Shown here: positions 23,500-37,500 of the stretch, piece after piece | Layout: each line of letters opens with the position of its first letter | Position numbering within the stretch: position 1 is the first letter of the stretch | Assembly (NCBI GenBank): GCA_944470555.2 | Contig: OX104127.1 | Span: 112,744,741 to 112,808,740, forward strand | Source: Heterobilharzia americana | Taxonomy: Eukaryota > Platyhelminthes > Trematoda > Strigeidida > Schistosomatidae | Direction: 5' to 3' | Length of the DNA stretch: 64,000 bases | Notes under the pieces: generated by a model | Seen by the model: only the letters and a program-made list of their open reading frames with translations | Database searches by the model: none | Told to the model about the DNA's origin: nothing | Program-made: the position numbers and the translations under genes

Positions 23500-24085
23500 G
23501 TTTCTGAATGTCAGGTAGTTAAAGTCGACATACAACCTGGTTTTGCTGTTTAATGGTCCAAGTTATCACGCTTGGTATAAGAGAATAAAGGCTGTAGATG
23601 TCAAGATGAAAGCTGAAAAAATGGGAAAGAAAGCAATCAAAAGTGGTAGACATTCGTTGAAAGAGAGCATGAAGGAGTGAGGCAATAATAAAATTCAGTA
23701 TGACGATTAAGATGAAAATAATGTGTGAATACATCTAGGTAATCGAGATAGTTTCTGAGCTGTGTCATCCAGATTCTCTCACATCTTGTTTTTGTTGTCA
23801 CACTGACCACATCCGGGAGGTCATCACTTCCCTGGATGACTCAAAGCAGCAGTCACAGACCTCATTGACTGATATCATGTTATAATCTTGTCTCTCTCAA
23901 CCTTTTTCTAGCCTGGACCTACTTCAGCTCTCATTGTGCGACAAGGCAGAAGGTGACTAGGCATTTTAACACATGTCCCAGCCACCTGAGTCGGTGAAGG
24001 TTCACAACTTCATCAACTGGCCTTTTGCTTCCTAAAACACTACATCTTACTTCTACTTTGCTGATGTGAAGACTCCACGATTTCT
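23500..24085 (-). mobile_element. LINE A 3' fragment, - strand
   Basis: Reverse-complement matches to the RT C-terminus and 3' UTR of family A, aligned with roughly 13070-13560. It starts at the tail (GGTCCAAGTTATCACGC) and runs through the relic of the C-terminal coding region. It is in opposite orientation to the neighbouring fragment at 22770-23245. Confidence 0.65.
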
Positions 24086-25118
24086 ACGTTGATTGTTTCT
24101 TCGTTTCTTTTCTTCTTGTCGCTGTACGTTATAAGTTTTTATTTTCATGTTTATCATAAAATCATAACTCCACTGTATTATGCACACTATTTTAGGTTAT
24201 ACTCCTCGGGCTTTATCACTTACTTCCTTGCGGTCTGAGAATTATCTAATTCTGAATTATGGTAACGCTTGTTTATTTTATGATATTTTGCGTTTAATGA
24301 CTTGTTTGACTGAAGCGAAAGCAGGAAAATAGTGAACTAGTGATATTGAGCAAAACGCATCCTTCTTACTGTTTAGGTGCTTAGAGAGTATTGATCGTGT
24401 GAAATGTGACTTTTAAAACTGGGAGTCATTACTTTATTATGAACAAGACTAGAATTATCAGCGTAAAGCGTAACCTTGGAGTACATGACAGTTGTTTACC
24501 TAAGGATGAATGTTTGGATATATTTATTACATATGTATTCTCCGTTTATCCAAGTTATTTCGGGGTCATGGACTTCGAAGCTGAGGATCAAGCTCATTCA
24601 AGTGTTTTTCTACGCTTCTCTTCTTCCCATACACCGTTATCTACTTTGATATCAATCTTTCTCATCCACTTGCTCTTTGTATATTACTGTGAAGTGTGGC
24701 AACTTGCGCTTGTGTGCGAGGTTCTGCGTTGATTTTCTGCATTTGTCTTTTCAGTTATACTGCAGTTCTTTTATCATTCGATACTAAGACGTGCTGGGCT
24801 TAAACACATTTGTTTACAGGTCTATGTATTACTTTAGTTTGATTTTTTTTTACTCCATTAGCATTAATCTTACTTAAAATTTTATGCAAGATTAGTGGTG
24901 TGTATTTAATATATTAGTTCATTTTTATCTCATTGGAGGTCAGAGTATCAGCTTACTTTGGTGAATTGACCGTAGGTGAACTTAGTGGTTCCGTAAAGAC
25001 TTTTATATATGAATATAGTACTGATTACCTTAGTTTTATGTATACATTTTTTGTTTCGGTTGCTTATTCATTTAATAATTTATCGTACACTTCTAATTTT
25101 GTTCTAGTTATATACATT
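24086..25118. other. Region upstream of BAP1, including a short LINE tail
   Basis: 24640-24750 (+) resembles the LINE 3' UTR motif CTGTGAAGTGTGGCAACTTG also seen at 33411 and 43745. The remainder is AT-rich with no confident exon. The BAP1 5' UTR and promoter should lie here, but no TATA box or initiator can be assigned. The frame is open upstream of the BAP1 ATG from 24933, but that stretch does not look like BAP1. Confidence 0.4.
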
Positions 25119-25295
25119 ATGAGTCAGGCAGAATGGTTGGAGTTGGAAAGCGATCCTGGACTATTTACTTTACTCCTAGAAGATTTTGGAGTTCAAGGAG
25201 TTCAAGTGGAAGAAATTTACGATTTATCTAAACCAATTACTGAAATTGTCTATGGTTTCATATTCTTATTCCATTGGAACAAAGCTAAGAAAAAG
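25119..25295 (+). CDS. BAP1: BAP1 coding exon 1 (start of UCH domain)
   Basis: 59 codons from ATG 25119, beginning [19 protein letters not shown] and reaching [16 protein letters not shown]. This is the highly conserved UCH N-terminus. The ATG was chosen because BAP1 and UCHL5 start a few residues before Wxx[15 protein letters not shown]. The exon ends AAG with donor GTAATC at 25296, phase 0. The donor is weaker than the others (GTAATC instead of GTRAGT). Confidence 0.9.
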
Positions 25296-28200
25296 GTAAT
25301 CGACTCATTTTTCTCATTTTGATGTATTATTATTCGCGAGTACTGGAGAGAGGTGTTTTTTAAAGATTGAGAAAACCCACAAAAATTGTACACTCTGATC
25401 CATTCAGAAGTCAATTTTGCCTGTGGTTATGTATTGATACTTACTGTTTTTAAAATATTTACTTTGTATCACTCCGATTGCTGAAGATCGTTCCAGTGAT
25501 AACAGGTTCAATATAAAATCAGAATATATCATGAAATAGAGATTGTGTATTAATGAATATTACTGAATTAAGGAGATTCAGATTGTTACTAACTTCATCT
25601 TTCAATGAGAACATAGTCTTCAAATCACTTTGATTTCCAAAATAAGCCGAATGTTCCGTAAATAAACCAAGACTTATGCAATCCTTTTAGTTCTATGTAA
25701 TAATCTCTCACTCATAAGCTTTATTTTTTTACCAGTTTCATCACATACTAATAGATCATTTTAGATATTCTTTCATAGCCCACTCTAAATTTCTCCATTT
25801 GTTGTGTTTCATGTGCGTAGGAGATTCTTTCATGTTTCTGCTGTGCCTAAGAAATCTAAGCATTGTTCGATATTCAACCTAACGTCAAAAACATACGCCT
25901 AAATTATGAAATTATTACTATTAATCAATTCATTTCATTCACTGAGCTTTATAAAGAAAGTCATTATTTTTAGTACACTAAGTTCTTTGGCACTTTATCT
26001 TAAATATCCTGTCAAATAATTAATTTAGCATCAATTCATATATTTAAGTTTTTTAAACTGTTTCAAAACTATACAGAGTGGTTGAAGTAGAGTTAGGTTG
26101 GGCAAAGTAACCAAATCAATAAGTGGTATCAGTTCGTGAAGTCTTGAATTGATCCCCTAAGTCGTGTGATGAAATGTAAGTTTCCGGGTAAGGATCATCA
26201 TGACAATCGTAATAGACACGGTTTCAGACTCTATGTTATATACAGCTTACAATCGATTGGAGTGACGAGATACACTTCTGCCTTACGTCATCTCAGACGT
26301 TATATTACATTTCGTTATTTGACTTAACCCACTTTTTCCGCATTGTTTTCTGCCTTAGATTACGTTACTTTGATTTCATTATTTTACTTTTCGTTGTATT
26401 GTACCTTGGTGTGATAATGTTGGGATGTGGCAATTTTAACTGTAACGAAATAATTTCTGTTCCCATGTTGATATTAGCCGACTGACTGATTTGTAGTGAT
26501 TCATATTTCAAGTAATTGACTACATGTATCCATGGGGATTTGACTCAATGGCTTTAGGAACTTGATTTTAAAGCAATGGCTCTTGGATTCAAACCCCGTT
26601 ACATCTAGTTAGGCATGCACAACCGGGTAGTATCATCAGCTGTTATGCAAAAATTCGATCACTCTTGAGGACATGAAGGGATCGCTTGGTTTCATAAGCT
26701 ATCAAGAAAAATCAGTGAATATGATAACTACAGTCGTCACTTGAGCGTTTTTGATCATCAAGCCTCGCCTTTCTAATTTTGGTGAACTCTATCTTTGTTG
26801 AACCCAGAACAGATGGCTGGACTGATAAGTAGGAAGGTTTTAAAAACCGTTTATCTACCCTCTGTTAACAAACTTACCATCCGGTCTGGGAAAAACTGGC
26901 AAGCTTGAGGAAAGCTGAAAATGAGTTACAGGGAAAGGTCTTACCATATTAATGATGGGTAGCGGCTATCAGTAGAATCCAGAACGCGCGTTTCGTCGTA
27001 ATTAAGACTCGTCAGCTGGAAATACCTGCCTCCCAATGAGTGGTGTTGTTCCCACTGGGACTCGGGACCGTTCGTTTCAAACGCCGCAGCGTTTCCTACT
27101 AGACCACTCACTCACTGGCAAGTAGGTACATCCAGCTGATGAGTTCCAAATAGGACGGAATGCACGTCCTGGATTCCACTACTAGCCACTATTCATCACT
27201 AATATATAATCAAAACACAGGTAGTATAGAGGCATCGGCGCAGGAGCCCATATACCGATAGAGACCTATCAATTCGGTCTAATCACCGATATGGTAATAA
27301 AAGCAACAGCATTGAAGATCTTGCTAAATTGCCTGTGTTTAGTTTCATAAGCGATACTTCAAGCCATGAAACTGATTGAGATTTTCAGTTAAAGTATTAG
27401 AGTTAGACATAATCTAGAAATTCAGTTTCGACTGCCACTCTTTCTCGGTTTGTCAGTTTGACAAAAGTAGTTCTTAAGTTCTATGAATTAACCGTCACTA
27501 GGAGCTTCAATAATGATCAAAAAAGCCAACTCAAAACAGATCGAGTATATTAATCAGACAGGCATTGTTTACCAAATTTTGGAAGTCAAACATGGTTATT
27601 TAGATTTCATACTAGCTGCTTTCTTCACTGTGAAGATAGTTTTTGACTTCGTCATTTGAAGGGTTGTATGACTATTCTTCACCGAAGACACCATCTAAAA
27701 ACTTGACTGTCTTTTACTAATCAACTTTACTTGTTGAGTTGAAAACAGAATTTTCACATTTGGATCGGTTTCGTAAATTTAAGTAGATGGGTTTATTGAC
27801 TGTCTTGATTTCAAGCATGATAGTAATAGCCTTAGTCGGATAGTCATCAACAAAATCTTAAAGTGGATAAAAAGGATGTAGTTGACAGTACTCAACTGAC
27901 GTTATTTGTGTTAGCAGTGGCAAATATTTGCATGTCGATGTATTTGCGACTTCTACATATGTCCAACGAAGATGGAATTCACAGGAAGGTTACAGGTATT
28001 TGGTTACTAGTGCTTATACAATATTTCTTGTCTACAACTACAAGTCACCATGTATTACACCCAAGTTGTATGTTTTTTTGAAATTGGACTCTATGAATCA
28101 ATACAATATTTTATCCGATTTCACTTAGATCTAACTACTCATTTCGTCATCTGATGTGGTAGACAAAATGATTCACCTATAAAAGTTTAAGTGATATTTG

Positions 28201-28488
28201 AGGTGCTTACATTTAACACTAAAGATTCTTTTACTTTATGATTAATCTATTGTTGTTATGTGATATACTGTTATTAAATGCTAGTAGTTAAATGACTATT
28301 CTAAGGTTGTAACTGATTTTGAATTTTACTGTTTTTATTTTTGGTTTTCTTATCATAAGTTGTTGATACTGCCTAGTTACACTTCTCTCATATTTATGCT
28401 TTAGATGACTGTTAAGCAATGGCATTAACATAACTGGTTTGATTTATAATTAACAAACCCACTGTTGGTTACACTGATTAACAACTTA

Positions 28489-28555
<67 letters not shown>

Positions 28556-31500
28556 AAGTGACGATTAGGTTAGCAGGTAAAAACGTTGAAGTTATCATTA
28601 TTCGTTCCATGCGCGACAACAACCCTAGATATATCTGGTAATCCTTTCATTACCTTATGTAAATGTACTACGATTGTTTGTAATTAGAAATTCTTGCTTA
28701 ATAATACAATTTGTCCGTAAATGTGAACTTCTATTTTTTACCATTTACAATTACAAGCTGTTTAGCATAATTCCTAGTCACTGAATATTGGTTCTCCTTA
28801 TATATCGAGTTCCGGTGATCGAATGTCTGACTTCGTCAACTGCTCTTTCAAGATGTTTTATAGACTTTAGGATCAAAAGTTGACTTGGTCGAATTGAATA
28901 AGTTAAGCATTGGGTAAATGGATTATCAAGGAAATATATTCCTAAAATACTTACGACGGAGAAAAACAAATTTCTGACGTCTTGTGACCTCGTTGAAACC
29001 GCTTCTTCAGAGAATAAAACCTGTAGAAGTTGTCGCATGTTTAAATAGTAAATAAAGATAAACTAGATCACGTTGTTCATATATGATAATATTATAGGAA
29101 TAAACATTGTCGTTATCATTTATCACTCTTTGAGTCTAAGGTGAAGATGTGAATGTATGTGCATAAGTGAATGGGTGTGGTATGAGAAAAGTAGTCTGAA
29201 TGAGAAGTTCAGTTCAAGTTGGTTGAAGTCACTTACACTTGAAATACTATGCAGTCATTGTGAATGATCGGTATGTTGATAGCATTGATCCCGGCAACTG
29301 AAGAGAGTAGCAAGGGTGGCTAATTCCCTATTTTCAAAGAATGCATCACCGTAAAAATCGATTTTGGAGAGTAAATTGTGCTTATCTATTATGTGCTTGT
29401 TTTTATTGTATAGGCTTTTGAAGATTGAGGTTGGTTAGATAAAAACACAAAATCTTGGTACGAAGAAGGCATCGGAAGAACTAAAACAAAATAATAGGAC
29501 ACTGTGAAAAAAGGAAGGTTAAATAACGATGAAAATGATGGAAATTTATTAGTTGAAGTGCAACCACTTCTCTTTGTTTTAAAAAAAACAGTTAGTACGA
29601 CTGCTTATCTAAAAAATAATGGATATACATCAAAGCATCTACCAATGACGATCATGCAACATATCAGACAACATTCCAAACTATAGGGTAATGTGATTCC
29701 TTGTACTTTAACTAGGAAGTTGTTGTACAAGAATGTATGCCTGATACAACAGCAGTTTATTCCAGATAATCGCATCACGAAACAGTCACCTCTATCCCTT
29801 CTAACCAATGCTTGTCTGCAATACCTAGCTGGAATTCAACTTCATTTGATATGTAGTTGTAACATTGAGAGATGCAACTAGGTATTCTAGGGGATAAATT
29901 AGCTCTGTATAAACCCGAGATGCCGGTAACTGGTCGTATTGGTCCCGTTTACATTCCACTGTGGTCAGCGAAATCTGAACGTCGAGTAGAGCTTTGGGTA
30001 TGACTGTACAGAAGTTGGTACTGTACTAAGACCGTTTGTGATCTACATGCGCAAATTTCGCATTTGGTCCTCGGTAAAGCTCAGATACAATACTTTCAGC
30101 CAAACACGGTTTCAAAATATCCTGATCAGATGCCTCATCGATGGAAAGCTTTGTCAAAAATAGTGTGTAATCACCCGAAAAAATTCATCAGAAGTGTGTA
30201 GTTAATACTTGTAGTAGTCAAATCAAACTTCCTACACTTGTGATTGTTGAGTAAATTTTTAGTGTCTTATTTCCATGCCTTATCATAAATCATGTGAAAG
30301 GTGTTACTTTTTGAATACTCAGGCTGAAGTGTATAGTAGTTATCATAATCTTTAGTTTAAGAGTTCAGTTTACAAGCTAAATGAGCGGTATTAAAAGCTT
30401 TTTTTTCATAGTAACCTATGGTCAGCATAGTTTTACACACCGATTATTTAGTTGTGATTTGTGCGACTAGGTGGATTATTTATTTAAACACAGGAATTTC
30501 TCAATCCTCTAATTAAAATCAGGGGTTCAAAACTCCGGTCTAGCGTTCACCACTTCTCTCTGTTGTTTCGGTTTTACTGAATTTATTGTGCAACGTCAAA
30601 GCTGTGAACGAGAGCCGTATAATAAGTTGTATAGTTTATGACCATATGAAAGGGTGAAGGAACCGTACAAACCTTTTTCCTTCCGGAAGGATGTGAAGGT
30701 TATAGTGCAGTTCAGTAAAGTAGTACAGGGTCTTGCAGCACACTATGAGACATTTGCTTTGAAGGATGATAATATTACCCAAATACCAAAGCTTTTATAT
30801 TTGACCGTGGTTTGAATTTGTAACTCACTATTTGAAAATTAAGTACGAAACCCTCTGAGTCACATCTTACAATTGTACTGAATTTAACCGTGAAATAGTT
30901 TCATGAGAAAAAAAACAATGAAACTAATTCTCCGTCCTTTTTAATACTGTTACGGCTGATATGAGGAAGGTGGAATAGACAATGGTCAGTTTGTTAATTG
31001 CAGTGAAATACTTAAGTTAGTGGTAATCACTTATAAACTTGCATACCTTGACGAGAATTCTTAAACTGGATGATCATGAAGCAGTCATCATTCTTCGACT
31101 TCATTCTTGAGTTAAAACAGTCATCTCTACTACTAAAGGTGAACTAAAACAGCAGTAATAGTTTACTAGATAACATTTGATTGATCAGCTGAATTTTTAC
31201 TTCCATATTAGTTATTATTATTTATTTCATAGATTTTATCCTAGATGATTGTGGAGTTAACTTTTGAAATATATTTATTTTTTCTATAACAGCCTTGTCG
31301 TCGTACTGGTAGAGGTTCAACTGGTTCTGTAGCAAATACAATTTCTCCAAGTTCGTATACATCTGTTCCTTCTTGCGATAATAATGTGCGAACAAATGCA
31401 GTCACTCAGCGAACTGGAAATAATAGTTTCCGTCACCGTTCAGTATCTGGATCAGGTCAGGAAATCCTTGGTTCTCCTGAGGTTAAATCTGTTGATGGAG

Positions 31501-34500
31501 CATCAGAATGCAAGGCATTTGTTTCTCAGTCTTCAGATAAAATTGAAATTTTCTTCGCACATCAGGTTGTACAAAATTCTTGCGCCACCCATGCTTTGTT
31601 GAGCATTTTACTAAATAGACCTGAAATAAATATAGGACATATGCTGGCAGAATTTCAAAAAGCTACTCGTCATCTGTCACCTGAGGCTAAAGGTCTTGCT
31701 ATTGGTAGCATGCCTCAGCTTGCTCAGGCTCATAACCGACATGCTGCTAAACCTCCGGCGGTGTTCAAAGATGAGACACCGCCTGACGTGACCCTGCCTG
31801 AACCAAGTCAAGCTGCAGCAACAGCAGCAGCAATCGCTAAAGCTAGCATGGGAGCATCGAATTCTATGAACTCTTCAGATTCCAGTCCTGGTTTAACTGC
31901 TACCGCAACCTCCGGTGTGACAATTCCAGATACATTTCATTTCGTTTGTTATGTTCCTATTGGTGGTTTTTTGTATGAGTTAGATGGTCTCACTTCTGAA
32001 CCAATCAATCATGGTCCTTTGAAGAATCCAAATGATCAATTTGCTTGGACTAAACAGTGTGCTGATGTTTTGAAGGAGCGTATGCAGGAAGTGAGTCTGA
32101 GTATGATGGTTGTCATTATAAATAAGTTATATTTGTCATGTTTCGCCCTATCACCTTACATTTTATCTATTCTTCTAACTGACAAAGCAGTTCAGTCAAG
32201 TAAAGTAATAAGAAGTGGGATTTCGCATTTATTCGTAGCTTATTGTGGTGGGTCTGCTCGTGCATTTCGTGCGTCTTTTCTTCTGTGAATTTAATTATAG
32301 AGTTGTTGAGGTCTCGTGTCGGCATGCTACAAACACTAAGAACTGATCTTTTGAATGCATAACAGTTGTTTTGACGATGCTTCATCATATTTTGCATGCT
32401 AAATAACCTGTTCCATGTGTCTGATTACCTACAAAACCTCATGATCAACTTCACACGTTGAAAAGTAAAGTAACTTAAACGAGTACAATTTTTGGTCTTC
32501 TGAGCGCGTTGAGCAGAAATCTTGGTGTGTTTGGCATGCGTTTCTCTGGCACCTATCAAATGTAAGATGATACTCTAGGACTGGTCTGCTGCAAGTACTC
32601 CCAGTTTAATGATAGGGATAGAGTGAGGTGGTGGAATGTGTCGACCACTTCACTTACTTGAGGAGTTGCATCAATCCGAACGGGCTGGTTGCTGACGAAA
32701 TCTCAGCTCAGTTACAGAAGGCCTGTCTGGCATTTCTCAACATGCATCACCTTCAGCGCCCACTGGCCAGATATCTGACTATCTATCAAAGGACAAGTAT
32801 ACTGGACTGGACTACAGTTCGTCTTGTCCTGTTGTACGGCTTTGAGACAGTCGTTAAAAGTAGAAGACAAGAAGCGGTCACAGCTGTTTGATCGTAGATG
32901 TCTTCGCAACATTACTCACATTTGGTGAGATCACCAAATGAGTAATGTTGAGGTCAGGCGAAGGATGCTAGGCAAGACAGGCAAGTTGATTGGTGAGGTT
33001 GTGAACCTTAGTCGACTGAGATAGTTTAAAAATGTGTTGCCTATGCCAAGTCCCCATCTACCTCGACGTGCCATGTTAGGGGAAGTTAGATTAGGTTGGA
33101 AGAGTGTTCGGGGCGGTCAGACCGACACGTGGCATCATTCGATGAGGTTTCTTACTGTTGGTCTGAGTTGTGTGGGAAGATGAAGATTACCAGGTTGGGG
33201 TCCACAGGACGAAAGGAATCAGTGGTTGAGGACTCTTGTTGAGATGGCCAGCAATCGGTCACAGTGGTGAAGATGTATTCACTCCTTGACGACTTCTGAA
33301 GCTTTGACACTCTCACTAACCGTTAACTTCAGGTTGTTTATTCTGTTATACCATTTTGTCTATTTTTATATCACTCTTTTTGTATCCCCCTGTTCTTTGT
33401 CTACTACTGTGAAGTGTGGCAACTTGAACTGATGCATTTATGTGCAAGCTTCTACGTCGATTGTCCAGTACATTTTTTCCATTTTGATTACAATGGTTTG
33501 TAACTACATATTGAACCACTTGATATAATGATACTGTAAATAACTTCAATAATTTACCTGGTACAATTTTATTTGCTAGATTTAGCCACACTTATTGCAT
33601 TATAGCTAATGGTACAGGGTTGTTTCCGTAGCCGAAATTGATAGAACGGCGTTAGAACTCGGCATTCACTGTTTGAAAGTGCTTAAGTCAGTGTGACAGC
33701 TTCACATGTCAGACCACTTACCACAAGATTGGTATAGTTACTGGGTAAAATGTTTCAGTTACGGTAAGAATAGGCATGTAAATTCAAATCAATTTTGAGG
33801 TCGCATTATTTTTTCAAGGCACTAGATTTTCAGTCAGGTATTTATTATCATCTTGGTCATCATAAATGGAATTTCAAGATAGATCAATGGAAACTTCCTG
33901 TTAAAAATACTGGTTAGCATATCAGACTATTCAGTTTAATTATTTTATCAATACAATTTGCACACTTTTTGGTGTTTATAAATCACGTTTACTTTTTACT
34001 TTATTCAAGATGTCAAATCAACTGATAGTTTTCTATCATAAAGGATCAGTTTTTGCTGATTCATGAAGTGTAAAAGTAGAGCATTCACAAGACTTAAATG
34101 AATTATTGTATTTATAAGTTTGAATAATAAATGTGTCATAAAGCATGCATTAATTTTTAGTAATTTAAGCATTCCACTATAAGGTATGTACTAAAACAGT
34201 TGAACCTTGAAATCTCTGTATATTATTATCACATAGTGTAATAGATAGTCGCGTCAGCTCTTATACTATAGGTTTAATTTACAACTTAATGCATTAATCT
34301 TAGTGTGATTATGCTGTTGTTTTTCACGCTACTTGATTGGATTCAAGATTTTATTTTTACTAACAGCACCTAAACATGATAAATCGCTAATCCAAAAAAA
34401 GAGAAAAGTGTATACAAATATGCCTAGAAGAAACTTTCATCATGACTTGATATCATCAGTTTGATTGGAACTACTCGTGGACTATATATAACTATTGAAC

Positions 34501-37500
34501 TGATGGTAATTGATGTTCAAAACTGCTTACAAATTAAAGATTCCCTCACTAATTCGTGTTTATGCATTCTATTTCCGACCTTTATTTTTTGGCTCAAACA
34601 ACTGATTTCTAACCAGTAGATTGAAATTCTTCTCGACACTTTGGACAAGTATGCTATATCCTCAATCCTTACAATAATGGGTGTTTCATAGCTTAGTACT
34701 CGAATCTTCATATAATTGTTGGATTTTATGTGTGCGGATTAATATAGTGAATAATACCTAAAGATTGTTTATTTCACCCTACTTTTAGCAAAGAACATTG
34801 TTTTTATGCTCCAAATTTCTAGTTTGTAGTGAAGTTTACAGTAAAAAGCTGTTTAGTACAGTAATATGTTAAAGACTGAATACCAGAGGAAGGATGATGT
34901 TGATTTTGATCACTGTTATTTTCAGCCCTCAGATACTGATTTTTGCTATCAGACCGATATTATTCTTTTGACCTAATGTTCTTTATAAAATTCACACCTA
35001 TCGACAAGGACTGTATAATCTACTATCAGAGATTGCTTTCTTCCCTCTGTAACCAGCATTATAGATTGAAATATTTGGTGGATTGAGGTGAGAAACACTC
35101 GTTAGATCGAACCCATCCACTGATTTCTTTTCTTCCCTTCAACAAACCCTACATTAAACGTTAGTATTCCACACTCCTTATTTCCATTTCAACTAAGACC
35201 TAAGCGAGATGTAGGTTACTGCTGGTGTTTAAGATGCTCTTTAGGAGATTCCACTTTACCCAAATTTACTTTTGTTTTATCCTCCTTAATTGCTCAAACT
35301 TCAGTCGAAGTTCGGCACCGAAGGTCAATACCACTCGCACTTTGGGGCTTCAAATAGTAGTTCTAGATCAGCTGAACTTGTTATCAGAGTATTTTTTCTA
35401 CCCTTTTTTTCACCACTATATTCTGAGAGTTCGTTACTTACTCATCGTTATCACTGATAGTCTTTCTATGGCTTGTGTGTTCATTCAAAATACTTTCGAT
35501 TGTCACAGACCCATGTTTTTTCACTCAATTTCCATTTAGCCAACTACCACTACTCTTAGTTGTTGTTCAAACTTTGACTCCTGTTTTAGTTGCCTTCATT
35601 CGTCATGGATTTCCGAATTAGACATAATGCGATAACTGGCATCCACTAGTTCGAATCAGACATAGGAGACCCATTAAGATTTTACACTCCTAATTTGATT
35701 ATCATCCTCATCCGTCTTTATTCCTTCACACCATAGCATATCTTGCCAGGCTTTACCGAAATCTGGACTAATGTCATGTTCCCGCAACGATTGGTGCGAC
35801 TTCTCTTTCATTTCTGGCAGATATTTAAGTCGTTTTTCAGTTTTATGCTTCTGGTACCCAGTCGAAGATGCTCATTCTTGAATGAACGTATGGTCAGGAG
35901 TTGAAGCACTCGTTTGAGAATGAGCAGCAGTCCATCCATCTCCAGCTGTGAAGATGGGTGTAAAAGACATACTTTTATTGTTGTATTTGCTTGGGCGGTT
36001 TGTGAGTAAGAACTGCAAACCGATATCAGGTTATACCATAGTCCTAGTGTCTCATCGAACCATCCACCCAAGCAACTTATAAACCTTAACATGAATCCAG
36101 TTAAGAAGTGTATACCAATGAACAAAAAACGAAATGCACTCAGCTATCTTGTGCACATTCGTGCAGTAAGCAATCAGCCACACCTATCGTGTGAAGGCTA
36201 GTGATACTTCCTTGCTGCCCAAACCTCGGTAGGTGCAGCGGGGCTTGTATCCGTAGCCACTGAACCACATCTCCAGTAGCACAATGGGCTAGATATTTGA
36301 CTCTAATAGTTATTCTTGTCTTACTCGACACAATACATTTATCAAAAGCTAAAAAATACTTGTAGGATCATTAAAATACCAATATTCTATTCCATAAACC
36401 CTCTTGGTTAGTACCAGCTTATAGCATGGAAAGGTCGGAGTTGAATTATATTGAATTGTGGTGGGAGATCAGTGAAGAGAAGGGTTGTGATGAGTAAACG
36501 AAATGGTATCAATCAGGAGGTATTTCTACACTGTTCATGGTGTTGAGGAGACTGGTAATTCCTGGATGCTTAGACTAAGCAAAGTAATGAGATCCTAATG
36601 TGTTTGAAAAAGAATTAGTTTGTTGATAGTTAACCCAGTGTTATTCGTCTGGGGTCCACGGGACAAGAGGAACCAGTGGTTGGAGATCCTAGGTGATATG
36701 GCTCAGAACCGAAGTCAGTGGCGCAGATGTATACACACTTTATCCTCATCTTAACAACGCTATACCGAAGCTCACCATTTTGTCACTCCTCTTTCCTTTC
36801 TTTTCGTACTTTATATTTCTTTTGACTGCATTTACTTATCTTCATCCTTCACCTCACTACCTTTTTACTTGATGTGCTGATATGAGGTGTGGTAACTCGG
36901 ACCATCACGCAGTAATGCCTGGTCTTATGTTGATAATGATGATGGAAATCCGATAGAATGATAATATTATGATGAAAAAACTTGTTAGATAGCGTATATT
37001 CTCATTCTCATGTGAAATGTTTTGACTTTTTTTCCGCGTTGGATACTTGTCGTATATCTGATCATTTGACTTGATTCGCAGTACGCGGATAGACCTAATA
37101 TTTCAGGAAGATATATCGCTGTTTTGAATAAAATATAGTTATATTTTCATAAATTTAATCTGTTTTTAAAAAAAATTTCTTGTTTCTAAACACTCTTTGT
37201 GATCACAGCAAGATGTTCGGTATAACTTATTAGCTGTTGTGCCGGATCGTCGTGTAGCGCTTACAAAACGGATGCAAATGTTGAAACGTAATCGTCAACT
37301 TATCCAGAATATCTTAATTCGTATGTGCAACTATGATCCTTCACCTAAACTTTCACATTGTTCCAGTAATACGACTACCACAGTTACAGTTACTTCGCAT
37401 AATCATTCGCATAGACTGAATGGTCATCACCATCCTCATTCTGACCATATTCAGGATCATTACGGTTCCAATCATTCTGAACACTGTAATAACCATGTTT

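Noticed and set aside
24933..25118. Upstream in-frame extension of BAP1 exon 1
   Set aside because: The frame is open, but the residues are Tyr/Phe-rich and unlike any UCH N-terminus; family members start just before WLELESDPG.
28425..28622. Tyr-Ile repeat protein
   Set aside because: Translation of a (TA)n microsatellite; the same applies at 58163-58372.
35225..35539. 104-codon frame in intron 2 as an extra exon
   Set aside because: No BAP1 similarity, and exons 2 and 3 already join in phase across the UCH domain.
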